20,586 nucleotides of DNA from Bacteroidota bacterium (lineage in GTDB: Bacteria > Bacteroidota > Bacteroidia > Bacteroidales > B39-G9): the NCBI GenBank assembly GCA_030592465.1, contig JAUVJB010000021.1, forward strand, positions 1-20,586, written 5' to 3'. Every line of letters starts with the position of its first letter. Within the stretch, counting starts at the first letter, position 1. The translations under genes were made by a program, and so were the position numbers. Below are positions 8,488 to 15,723 of the stretch, piece by piece. The notes under the pieces were generated by a model. The model did no database searches and had not been told where the DNA came from. It saw nothing but the letters and a program-made list of their open reading frames with translations.

Positions 8488-8741
8488 AATTAGTGTCTGA
8501 AAGAGAATTCTAAAATTCTGGACATTCGTGATTATTGCAATAATATATTATTTTATGGATTGAATATATTGCTAAATTGTTTTATTGTTAAATTGTTCTA
8601 TTGTTATTGTTAAGATATAAGGGTAATTATTATAACAATTTGACAATTTAGCCATTTAACAATCCGCCAGCTGGCGGATAATAAATTTTCATCTATTTTA
8701 AGTATAGTACACGTTGCAGAATTTTCGTACAATCACTAATT
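8488..8741. repeat. Nested inverted-repeat element between convergent genes
   Basis: Three pairs of inverted arms lie inside one another: AATTAGTG (8488-8495) with CACTAATT (8734-8741), AAAATTCTG (8512-8520) with CAGAATTTT (8717-8725), and GCTAAATTGT (8571-8580) with ACAATTTAGC (8643-8652). Between the inner arms are repeated TTGTTA/AAATTGTT words. A MITE-like remnant or a bidirectional termination region is possible. The right arm overlaps the end of the exonuclease gene. The gap 8453-8735 contains no gene I can support. Confidence 0.45.
8662..8679. repeat. 18-bp perfect palindrome ATCCGCCAGCTGGCGGAT
   Basis: A perfect palindrome, strikingly GC-rich within AT-rich DNA. Its arms recur at 16720-16728 and 16749-16757, and its 12-bp core recurs at 16743-16754. 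It is probably a mobile hairpin module or dispersed REP-like sequence. Confidence 0.7.
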
Positions 8742-9542
8742 ATTAAAATCACGCAATTTAATAGCTGTTAATATTTTTTTTGTATATAAAGGGAAATCAT
8801 TATTCATAATCCAGTTATAATAACTTGGTTCTTTTTTTAAAATATCCTCAACAGGTTGTCCTTTATGTTTCCCGAAATTAATCACTTCAACTCCTTTTTC
8901 GTTATAAACAATTCTACCTGCGAAATCAACATTTTTAGTTTGAGAAGAGAATTCACTTAGTGCATCAACATCATTAACAATTGGTTTTGTAGTTACTCCA
9001 TCTGCATTTTTGTATTCAACATCTTTATACATATCAAGTTGTGCCTTAAACACTTCATACGTGGCAATGGTATCTGCTTCGGCGCTATGAGCTTTTGTTA
9101 AATCTTTATTACAGTAAAATTTATAAGCGGCTATCAGTGTTCGTTTTTCCATTTTATGAAAAATTGTCTGAACATCAATAAATTTTCGTTTTTTCATATC
9201 GAAATTAACATCTGCCCTCAAGAATTCTTCAACTAATAAAGGCACATCAAATTTATTTGAATTAAAACCTGCAACATCACAACCTTCAATAAATTTTGCT
9301 AATGATTTTGCAATTGATTTGAATGTTGGAGCATCTTTCACATCTTCATCTGTGATATGATGAATCTTTGTAGATTCTTCTGAAATATGTATTGTTGGAT
9401 TTATGAGTTTCGTTTTAATTTCCTCTTTTCCATCAGGAAAAATTTTTACTATTGATATCTCAACTATTCTGTCTTTAACTACATCGAGACCTGTTGTTTC
9501 AAGGTCAAAAAATACTATTGGTCTTTTTAATTTAAGCTGCAT
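8736..9542 (-). CDS. DEDDh-family 3'-5' exonuclease (DNA polymerase III epsilon-like)
   Basis: The 268-residue protein has the three exonuclease motifs: FDLETTG (12-18; Asp and Glu metal ligands), GFNSNKFDVPLL (near 93-104; Asp) and HSAEADT (near 152-158; catalytic His and final Asp), defining the DEDDh class. IHHITDEDV between motifs I and II is typical of DnaQ-like enzymes. The C-terminal part, VINFGKHKGQPVEDIL ... YYNWIMNNDFP, matches the small domain seen at the end of exodeoxyribonuclease X and related proteins. It could proofread for PolIII or act in repair; the sequence does not decide. From memory, epsilon-like exonucleases are frequent downstream of dnaN in this phylum, but here a PD40 gene intervenes. 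Confidence 0.9.
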   Translation of the reverse strand: MQLKLKRPIVFFDLETTGLDVVKDRIVEISIVKIFPDGKEEIKTKLINPTIHISEESTKIHHITDEDVKDAPTFKSIAKSLAKFIEGCDVAGFNSNKFDVPLLVEEFLRADVNFDMKKRKFIDVQTIFHKMEKRTLIAAYKFYCNKDLTKAHSAEADTIATYEVFKAQLDMYKDVEYKNADGVTTKPIVNDVDALSEFSSQTKNVDFAGRIVYNEKGVEVINFGKHKGQPVEDILKKEPSYYNWIMNNDFPLYTKKILTAIKLRDFNN

Positions 9543-9581
9543 TAGTTAGGGTTTATAAAGTTAAAAGTTTAATTCTACTTA

Positions 9582-9635
9582 GAAAAGTTTTTTTTGCCAC
9601 AAAGACCTGTCTGCGTGCGAGCCCGCACAGGCAGG
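9582..9635. repeat. Composite repeat: T8-GCCACAAAG head joined to a GC-rich hairpin
   Basis: GAAAAGT, T-run and GCCACAAAG (9582-9604) recurs at 16685-16709 in the same orientation with one extra C. It is followed by a hairpin: CCTGTCTG (9606-9613) with CAGGCAGG (9628-9635), one mismatch, and inner TGCG/CGCA. The head is the same as at 16685 but the hairpin is different, so the parts look modular. Confidence 0.6.
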
Positions 9636-9708
9636 CATAAAAATTAAAACGTTGGAAATAAGCATTTTAGCAATCAAAATCAATACAAATAAAATATTAC
9701 ACAACCTA

Positions 9709-9716
9709 TAATTTTG
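9709..9716 (+). promoter_or_regulatory. Possible -7 box before the folded element
   Basis: TAATTTTG is a full TAnnTTTG match on the plus strand, where no protein gene follows. No TTG/TTTG is present at the expected distance, so it would be a weak promoter. It would start a transcript near 9723, just before the 9741-9877 element. Confidence 0.35.
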
Positions 9717-9722
9717 TTGTAT

Positions 9723-9899
9723 GACTTAAATACTTTCTAAATATATGAGTTTGTTCAAAAGAACCCGCAAAGTTTCTTCTGGCTAATCCCTATGCTTTGG
9801 TACAGAGTTATTCGTTAGATTAATAGCAAATTAACAAAACCTTGGAGGTTTATAGTTTTTATACTGAACTCATATATGGAATTAATATTGGAATTAATT
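9723..9899 (+). ncRNA. Candidate rod-shaped small RNA (6S-like?)
   Basis: Nested complementary segments would fold the whole stretch into one rod. ATATATGAGTT (9741-9751) pairs perfectly with AACTCATATAT (9867-9877). AACCCGCAAAGTTT (9762-9775) pairs at 11 of 14 positions with AAACCTTGGAGGTT (9837-9850). CTAATC (9783-9788) can pair with GATTA (9818-9822) or CTAA with TTAG (9815-9818). Unpaired bulges separate the stems. A TAATTTTG box lies upstream, and AATTAAT/ATTAATT (9880-9899) followed by T's could end transcription. Paired ends, a central bubble and a capped top recall 6S RNA, and the 6S-Flavo class is known from Bacteroidota; this assignment is from shape and memory only. Alternatives are a decayed MITE or an RNA read from the minus strand. 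Confidence 0.4.
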
Positions 9900-11483
9900 T
9901 TACTCAACAGGCTTAAGATAAATTTGTTTTTCAATTATTTGGTTAGCATCACTCTCTGTAATATTCAAATCTTCTTCATATCCTTGCTTAGCACCATCAA
10001 ATTTTACTTCAAGTTTATATTTCCCGGGATATAAAGTCATGAACACTTGTCCTTCTTCAACATTATATCTGGCATAAAGATTACCAAAAATATCATAAAC
10101 AGTAACAAAAACCTTTAAATAATCGCTTGTATAGGGAACAAAAGAACTCGAAGTCCCAACAAAAATTGATGCCGTAATAATTGCAGTTTGTTGAGAAGCA
10201 TCACCATAAGTAATGCGATAAATATCAAGATTGCCAAAACCTTCTTTACGATTTGCAGCTATATATGAATATTTTTTATTGTCTTTATTAATAATAGAAA
10301 TCGTTTTATCATCGAATGGTGTATTTATTGGATAACCTAAGTTACGAGGTGCAGACCATTGTTTTGTCTCATCATTATAAAAAGATGTAAACAAGTCATA
10401 ATCACCTATACTCTCATGACCTTTTGATGATAAATAAAGAGTTTTACCGTCAGAGGAAATATTCGGATAATTATCGTCATACTTTGTGTTTATATTAGTT
10501 CCCATATTTTGAGGTTCGCTCCACTGACCTGCGGGATTTTTTGTAACATAATAAATATCAAGCCCTCCATATCCTCCGGCACGATCGCTTGAGAAGTATA
10601 TTGTATTCCCATCTGCTGTTATTGATGCTCCTTTTTCAATACCTTCAGTATTAAATGATAATTTATTTGTTTCTTTAATATATTTACTGCCTTTTTTATC
10701 TGCAATCTGAATATCATTTGAGGCATAATCACCATCTGCATGTATCAATAATTTACTTCCGTCAGCAGTTAATCCGACAATATCTTCGTTATCAAAGGTA
10801 TTTATTGAGAGTTCATGTGATTTCTCCCAAATGTTCTTCTTTGATTTGCTCATATAAATATCTGAAATATAATTCTCAAATTCTTTTATATATTTTCTAT
10901 TTGAAGCATAAACAAGATATTGCCCGTCTTCTGTAACATAAGGATTATAATCATCAAATTTAGAATTAACTGTAGAGTCTAATCTTTCGAAAGTTACATT
11001 CTTTGGTTGGTTCATAATCTCCAAAGCATAATAACACATCTCAATTAGTCTGTCACATTTTTCAATTACTTCGTCATTTACTCCGGATTGTTTATAATTA
11101 TAAAAAGCTTCAACAGCTTCGGTAAAACGATATGAATACATATACTCTCTGCCAAGATAGTAATAAGATAGGCGTTGAAAATTATTATGACTTATAATAA
11201 ATTCGAAATATGGTATGCCGGCTGTTTTGTCAATATTTGTTTCTGTATAACAAACACCTATTCGATAATTATAGGTCATGTTTGTTGCATCACTCATGTA
11301 TAGCTTCAAATAATTCTCCAGCGCAAATTCATAGTCTTTATCTCTGAAACTATTCTCTGCATATTTTTTTACTAAAGAAAAACTAATATCATCTTCTTGA
11401 GCAAATATATTATTAGTGGTAAAAAAAATAATAATTGTTAATAAGAAAAAAACAATATTAGATTTAATTTTTTTCATCGACAT
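9900..11483 (-). CDS. Secreted TPR and PD40 (WD40-like) propeller protein, PorE-like but lacking OmpA
   Basis: The 527-residue protein begins with a Sec signal (basic start, hydrophobic 10-22, likely cut after IFA28). Residues about 33-160 are TPR-like helices (FRDKDYEFALENYLKLY; YYLGREYMYSYRFTEAVEAFYNYKQ). Residues about 175-430 carry PD40 beta-propeller repeats, e.g. GASITADGNTIYFSSDRAGG, YPNISSDGKTLYLSSKG and ANRKEGFGNLDIYRI. The last 90 residues look like a carboxypeptidase-regulatory-type beta-sandwich. This TPR-PD40-CRD order is that of the T9SS component PorE, but the OmpA peptidoglycan-binding domain is missing and no lipobox is seen. A periplasmic or outer-membrane scaffold role is likely; a T9SS role is inference. 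A TATTTTTG -7-like box lies at 11519-11526 (minus) without a good -33. Confidence 0.82.
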   Translation of the reverse strand: MSMKKIKSNIVFFLLTIIIFFTTNNIFAQEDDISFSLVKKYAENSFRDKDYEFALENYLKLYMSDATNMTYNYRIGVCYTETNIDKTAGIPYFEFIISHNNFQRLSYYYLGREYMYSYRFTEAVEAFYNYKQSGVNDEVIEKCDRLIEMCYYALEIMNQPKNVTFERLDSTVNSKFDDYNPYVTEDGQYLVYASNRKYIKEFENYISDIYMSKSKKNIWEKSHELSINTFDNEDIVGLTADGSKLLIHADGDYASNDIQIADKKGSKYIKETNKLSFNTEGIEKGASITADGNTIYFSSDRAGGYGGLDIYYVTKNPAGQWSEPQNMGTNINTKYDDNYPNISSDGKTLYLSSKGHESIGDYDLFTSFYNDETKQWSAPRNLGYPINTPFDDKTISIINKDNKKYSYIAANRKEGFGNLDIYRITYGDASQQTAIITASIFVGTSSSFVPYTSDYLKVFVTVYDIFGNLYARYNVEEGQVFMTLYPGKYKLEVKFDGAKQGYEEDLNITESDANQIIEKQIYLKPVE

Positions 11484-11557
11484 TAAAATATACTACATTA
11501 TAAATTATTAATAATATACAAAAATAATTTATTTATAAAATAAAAGAAGCATTATAC

Positions 11558-11590
11558 AAAAAAAAAAAGAGAAATCAATAAAATTTCTCT
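11558..11590 (-). terminator. Rho-independent terminator of dnaN
   Basis: Read on the minus strand, AGAGAAAT (11590-11583) and ATTTCTCT (11575-11568) form a perfect 8-bp stem with a 7-nt loop, followed directly by an 11-T run (11568-11558). It lies 31 nt past the dnaN stop and separates dnaN from the PD40 gene. Confidence 0.85.
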
Positions 11591-11620
11591 CTAAATTTTT
11601 AATATTTAAAAAATTAACAG

Positions 11621-12751
11621 TTATGCACTAAGCATCATAGGCATTAATAACATAAGAACATCTTCATCATTATTTTCTTTATCAAGAGGTACTAAAATAC
11701 CGGCACGTGAAGGGTCTGATAACTCAAAAACAACATCAGAAGATGATAAATTTGATAAAATTTCAACTAGAAAGACCGATTTAAAACCAATTTGCATTCC
11801 TTCTCCTTCATATTGACAATTAATACGTTCAACAGCAGATATTGAGAAATCAATATCTTGAGCAGAAACAGTTAATTGATTTGCAGTAATCTCTAATTTA
11901 ACAAGATTACTTGCTTGATTTGAAAAAACAGAAACTCGTTTAAGAGTATTATAAAACTCAATTCTATCAACAATTAATTTATTAGGATTATCAGTAGGTA
12001 TAACAGTTTCATAATTTGGATAATTACCTTCAACTAAACGACAAACTAATTTATAATCATCAAATTCGAAGAAAGCATTTTTATCGTCAAATTCAACTTT
12101 AACTAATTGTTCGTCTCTTGGGATAATATTTTTTAAAAGAGAAGCAGGTTTTTTCGGCAAGATAAAAGAAGAAGTAAAATCAGCCTTAACGTCAGATCTT
12201 CTATACCTGACTAATTTATGGGCATCGGAAGCTACAAAAGTTAAATTTTCAGGTGATAACTCAACTAATACGCCATTCATTACAGGACGCAATTCATCAT
12301 CGGCAGTAGCAAAGAGTGTTTTACTAACTCCATTTAACACAACCTCTGAATTAACTTGAATTGAATTACTTTGCTCTTCTTTTATAGTTGGTAACTGCGG
12401 AAAATCATCTCCATTTTGTCCTACAACACTGAATTTCCCATTTTCTGACAGAATATCAACTTTTAAAGTTTCTGTATTAATATTAAATGTTAATGGTTGT
12501 TCTGAAAATTCTTTTAAGATATTTGTTAATCTTTTTGCATCAATTGCAATCTCACCTTTACCTGAAAAATTTTCTAATTCAATTGTTGAAATTAGAGTAG
12601 TCTCCAAATCTGATGCAGTAACAATTAGCTTATTCTCAGACAATTGAAACAAAAAATTATCAAGAATTGGCAATGTGTTTTTTGAACTTATAACTCTACT
12701 GACCGCTTGTAAGTGGTTTAAAAGTACTGTGCTTGATATTACAAAATTCAT
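11621..12751 (-). CDS. dnaN: DNA polymerase III beta subunit (sliding clamp)
   Basis: The 376-residue protein is the ring-shaped processivity clamp of the replicative polymerase. It begins with MNFVISSTVLLNHLQAVSRVI and SSKNTLPILDNFLF, the family's first-domain signature, contains ASDLETTLIS, GNYPNYETVIP and SDAHKLVRYR, and ends LVPLDKE ... VLMLLMPMMLSA, the usual clamp C-terminus. All three clamp domains are present at normal length. It lies 50 nt after the DUF4340 gene and shares its strand with gldF and gldG. Unlike the dnaA-dnaN order of many bacteria, it is clustered with gldFG, as I recall for this phylum; no dnaA or DnaA-box cluster is visible. Confidence 0.97.
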   Translation of the reverse strand: MNFVISSTVLLNHLQAVSRVISSKNTLPILDNFLFQLSENKLIVTASDLETTLISTIELENFSGKGEIAIDAKRLTNILKEFSEQPLTFNINTETLKVDILSENGKFSVVGQNGDDFPQLPTIKEEQSNSIQVNSEVVLNGVSKTLFATADDELRPVMNGVLVELSPENLTFVASDAHKLVRYRRSDVKADFTSSFILPKKPASLLKNIIPRDEQLVKVEFDDKNAFFEFDDYKLVCRLVEGNYPNYETVIPTDNPNKLIVDRIEFYNTLKRVSVFSNQASNLVKLEITANQLTVSAQDIDFSISAVERINCQYEGEGMQIGFKSVFLVEILSNLSSSDVVFELSDPSRAGILVPLDKENNDEDVLMLLMPMMLSA

Positions 12752-12773
12752 AATTATGTATTTTTATTTTCCC

Positions 12774-12781
12774 CAAATTTA
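12774..12781 (-). promoter_or_regulatory. Possible -7 box for dnaN
   Basis: Reads TAAATTTG on the minus strand, a full TAnnTTTG match, 22 nt before the dnaN ATG. No -33 TTG/TTTG is found at 19-21 bp, so dnaN may mainly be read through from the promoter at 13831-13862. Confidence 0.4.
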
Positions 12782-12801
12782 CTACTTTTTTTTCTTTTTT
12801 A

Positions 12802-13803
12802 TTATTTTTTTGTTAAAAAATAATCAATATTCTTTAATATTGAATCAAAAACATAGTATTGTGTAAAAACCATATCTTGATCATTATTAATAAAAGCATA
12901 CATATTATCGGGATCATATTCAATTTCATTTCCTTTTCCGTTAGTTTGCATTTCACTCGGCTTATTATATGTTTTAACTGTTTTTTTATTCCCGTTAATA
13001 TCTTCGAGTGTAATGATATAAGCCGGTTGACATGCTAACATTGAATCTTTTTGCTGTTTGTTAAAATTTGTAACAAACTTGTTGAAGTTTATTCTTCTAA
13101 AATAAGACAAATAGTGTTTTACAGATAATGTGTCAAAATTTGCAACATTTTGATTTTTAAAATCATGCAACTCAAATTTATTATTTCCTAAATATAATAT
13201 TTTAAACGATTTCCCTGATTTTGTCGGGATATTAACCGTAACAGAAGAAATGTCGTTAAGACTATTGTTAAAAATTATTTGAGAACGCCAGTCATTAATA
13301 TTGGTAAAATATCGAGTTGAAAGATAACCTCTAAAGCCTTGTATTTCCATAATAAAAGGGCACGATGAATTTTTCAAAAGCATATAAGTGCCATACTGAT
13401 CCTGTGTAGTCCCACCAACATAATAAGTTTTAATTAAGTCATCATTTTTATATATCTCAATTTTTGTTGATTTTACGGCAAGACTTTTAATAGTATTATC
13501 TTCGGCTGCTTTTGGAACAGGCGATTTTACTCTAACTCTATTTATTGTTTTTAACAAAAGATTTATTACGTCGCGACGGGCAACATATTTATTATTTACT
13601 GTCCAGTGATTATTTTGACGTTCTAAAGTAATTTGGTTATTTTTTTTATCAACCAAAAATATTTTGGTTATTGATGCAGTATCTTCAACTGCAAAGTCGC
13701 GTAATTCCTTTTTTATTGTACTATGCGAATTATTTAGATAAAAAAATAAAGCAATAACAAATAAAGCTATAACGATAATAATTGTAGATCTGTTTTTTTT
13801 CAT
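12802..13803 (-). CDS. DUF4340 domain membrane-anchored protein
   Basis: Starting at the second in-frame Met (13803; MKKNRST...), the protein is 333 residues. The start fits better than the upstream Met at 13842 because it gives a clean anchor (basic KKNR, then TIIIVIALFVIALFFYL) and because the promoter at 13831-13862 would start transcription near 13824, downstream of 13842. The rest is extracytoplasmic, with the DUF4340 pattern: ITKIFLVDKKNNQITLERQNNHWTVN, the YVGGTTQDQYGTYM segment, and RGYLSTRYFTNINDWRSQII. The molecular function of DUF4340 is unknown to me. It usually follows a GldG-like protein, as here, so a role with the GldFG permease is likely (inference). Confidence 0.85.
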   Translation of the reverse strand: MKKNRSTIIIVIALFVIALFFYLNNSHSTIKKELRDFAVEDTASITKIFLVDKKNNQITLERQNNHWTVNNKYVARRDVINLLLKTINRVRVKSPVPKAAEDNTIKSLAVKSTKIEIYKNDDLIKTYYVGGTTQDQYGTYMLLKNSSCPFIMEIQGFRGYLSTRYFTNINDWRSQIIFNNSLNDISSVTVNIPTKSGKSFKILYLGNNKFELHDFKNQNVANFDTLSVKHYLSYFRRINFNKFVTNFNKQQKDSMLACQPAYIITLEDINGNKKTVKTYNKPSEMQTNGKGNEIEYDPDNMYAFINNDQDMVFTQYYVFDSILKNIDYFLTKK

Positions 13804-13830
13804 GTTTTTATATTTTAACAAGATAAAAGG

Positions 13831-13862
13831 CAAAAGTAACATTATATGGTTTAAGTTACAAA
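13831..13862 (-). promoter_or_regulatory. Bacteroidota-type promoter before the DUF4340 gene and dnaN
   Basis: On the minus strand TTTG (13862-13859) is followed after 20 bp by TACTTTTG (13838-13831), a full TAnnTTTG box. Transcription would begin near 13824, leaving about 20 nt of leader before the ATG at 13803. This gives DUF4340-dnaN its own transcription start inside the gldF-gldG-DUF4340-dnaN series. The -33 box sits inside the palindrome at 13848-13870. Confidence 0.7.
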
Positions 13863-13870
13863 CTTAAACC
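13848..13870. repeat. Perfect 10-bp inverted repeat over a promoter -33 box
   Basis: GGTTTAAGTT (13848-13857) and AACTTAAACC (13861-13870) are perfect inverted arms with an ACA spacer. The element overlaps the TTTG -33 box of the minus-strand promoter and matches the 23-nt element at 15700-15722 at 19 positions. An operator is possible; a hairpin repeat is the alternative. Confidence 0.6.
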
Positions 13871-13926
13871 GGTGCGGGTTTTTATTTACTGACACAATCA
13901 TTTAAATGACTATAATTCTTAATATT

Positions 13927-15675
13927 TTAACTTTTAACTTTATGAACTTTAACTCTTGTATATTTTCGTTTTCTCAATAAAATAAATATAATACCTAAAA
14001 TAATAATAACGAGAATTGGCAAAATTGTATTAATTATCTGCCATTTAAGACGCTGATTATTTATTTTTGTTTTATCTAATAATCTTAATTTTATATCACG
14101 GGATCGTACCTGCATTAAATCTGAATTACCTGTCAAATAATCAATTACATTTAAAATAAATTCTTTATTGCCAAAGGTCTGACGAGTATATCTATCATAA
14201 CCGAGAGGATAAGGAATCGTTTTCTTTCCATAATGACGAACTTGATTTTTAATAATATCACCGTCTGCAATCACAATCATTTTGGTATTAACACTTTTGT
14301 CTTTAAATGCAATATCTTTACTTTCGATAATATCATCAGTTAATCTATTTTTAAATACTGATTGAAATTGTCCTTCTAACAGAACCGCAATCGGCACATT
14401 TGACTTATTAAATTGTCGTTGGTCAGGTTCTTCGTTTACCATCTCAAGGCTAATTCTTGCCGGAGCATTAATTATTTTTGTGTATTTTGAAGTGCTGAGT
14501 AAAACAGTTTTTTTTATTGCAGGATCATTACCAACAGTATCAATACTACTCACAAACTCAGTCTTAATTAAATTCAAATTTTTTGTAATAGGATTAGTAT
14601 TTGGTGGTTGAATTAAAGGAAAAAACAACCATGGTGATGGCGTGAATTTTGGTTGTGTCCCAACAATTGCAGTATTCACAGGAATTAGGGCACATTGAAT
14701 ATCTTCAATTAAATTTGGATTTATTCTAACTCCATACTTAAATAACTGATCTTCAAGATTAATATTGTTTACTAAGGCGAGAGTTGAACTTGAATAAGCG
14801 AGACTATCCATATCAGTTTTCACTAAATCTATTAACCACAAAACTTTACCTCCATTCATAATAAACTGGTCAATAATAAATTTGTCTTTTTCATTAAAGG
14901 CAGAATCAGGTTTAGCAACAATAATCAACGAATATAAATTATTGTTTAAACTATCTCGCAAGCTATTTAATTGTCCATTAAGTCGCACTCTTTTCACATT
15001 ATAAAATTCTGTTAAAGAGTTAGTAATATCGGCAACACTATTTTTATCAAGCTCTCCTTGCCCTTCAATAAACGCTATTTTTGGTTTTATGCTTGTTGTT
15101 ATTTTTTTAATAGCATTTGACAGGTTATATTCAAGTTCTTGAGTTGATTCATTCAAATTTTGCTCAGGAGAAACACCAATATTATTGTTAAGAATATTTT
15201 CAGCTAACTCATTCCCTTTATAGCTAATTATTACACCCGGGAATATTATCTTTTGAGATGTTGTTCCGTTCTCGTCTTTATAATTCAACTTTGTTGGCAG
15301 CAAACCTTTGTCATATAACTGCTTATATATTTCATTTCTTGTCTTTCTATCGTTACTCTCAGAGGGATTGATAAACTCATATTCGATATTGTTTTTTGAA
15401 TACGCTCTAAATTCATCTAACATCTCTTTTGTAGATTTTTCTAATTGCTTAAATCCGGGGGGTAAATCTCCATCTAAATAAACTTTAAAATAAACAACAT
15501 CATTCAGGTTTTTCAACATTTTTTTTGTCGGTTCTGAAATTGTATAACGTTTTTCTGATGTTAAATCAATTCTTACAAAAATAAATGAAGAAATATAATT
15601 AATTAGAACTATTATTATTAAAGTTAATATTAGCTGTATAATATTTTGTTTTTTTACTTCTTTTCTTTTCATCAT
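13927..15675 (-). CDS. gldG: Gliding-motility-associated GldG-type ABC transporter auxiliary protein
   Basis: The 582-residue protein has an N-terminal membrane helix (about 13-33, IIQLILTLIIIVLINYISSFI), a large extracytoplasmic region opening with DLTSEKRYTISEPTKKMLKNL (typical of GldG/ABC_transp_aux proteins), the IAFIEGQGE strand (near 200) and SLIIVAKPD ... KFIIDQFIMNGGKVLWLID, and a C-terminal helix (about 545-568) followed by a basic tail. GldG pairs with the permease GldF and ATPase GldA; the set is needed for gliding in Flavobacterium johnsoniae. Homologues also occur in non-gliders, so motility here is not proven. gldA is not in the window. The last codons coincide with an AAAGTT-type repeat (13929-13943), giving the tail VKVHKVKS. 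Confidence 0.9.
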   Translation of the reverse strand: MMKRKEVKKQNIIQLILTLIIIVLINYISSFIFVRIDLTSEKRYTISEPTKKMLKNLNDVVYFKVYLDGDLPPGFKQLEKSTKEMLDEFRAYSKNNIEYEFINPSESNDRKTRNEIYKQLYDKGLLPTKLNYKDENGTTSQKIIFPGVIISYKGNELAENILNNNIGVSPEQNLNESTQELEYNLSNAIKKITTSIKPKIAFIEGQGELDKNSVADITNSLTEFYNVKRVRLNGQLNSLRDSLNNNLYSLIIVAKPDSAFNEKDKFIIDQFIMNGGKVLWLIDLVKTDMDSLAYSSSTLALVNNINLEDQLFKYGVRINPNLIEDIQCALIPVNTAIVGTQPKFTPSPWLFFPLIQPPNTNPITKNLNLIKTEFVSSIDTVGNDPAIKKTVLLSTSKYTKIINAPARISLEMVNEEPDQRQFNKSNVPIAVLLEGQFQSVFKNRLTDDIIESKDIAFKDKSVNTKMIVIADGDIIKNQVRHYGKKTIPYPLGYDRYTRQTFGNKEFILNVIDYLTGNSDLMQVRSRDIKLRLLDKTKINNQRLKWQIINTILPILVIIILGIIFILLRKRKYTRVKVHKVKS

Positions 15676-15699
15676 TAAATTTTGATTATCTTAAACGCC

Positions 15700-15722
15700 G
15701 GTTTAAATTTGAAACATAAACC
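15700..15722. repeat. Imperfect palindrome 25 nt before gldG, related to 13848-13870
   Basis: GGTTTA (15700-15705) and TAAACC (15717-15722) are inverted arms. Over its 23 nt it matches the element at 13848-13870 at 19 positions. Here no TAnnTTTG box is found between it and the gldG start. Confidence 0.5.
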
Positions 15723-15723
15723 A

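Larger units (their letters stand above)
9543..9740. other. Gap between exonuclease and folded element: repeat fragments only
   Basis: Holds an AAAGTT-rich stretch (9551-9572), the GCCACAAAG module (9582-9604), the 9606-9635 hairpin, a small ACAAC/GTTGT hairpin (9701-9720) and a TAATTTTG box on the plus strand. No open frame or gene is seen. No TAnnTTTG box for the exonuclease was found on the minus strand. Confidence 0.6.

Noticed and set aside
10718..10936. 72-residue plus-strand frame inside the PD40 gene
   Set aside because: Antisense shadow with no recognisable features.
12675..12866. 63-residue plus-strand frame over the dnaN/DUF4340 junction
   Set aside because: Phe/Tyr-rich translation of a poly-T intergenic stretch, antisense to two real genes.
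13804..13842. Upstream Met as start of the DUF4340 protein
   Set aside because: It would add MLLLPFILLKYKN before a normal basic-hydrophobic anchor and lies upstream of the predicted transcription start near 13824.
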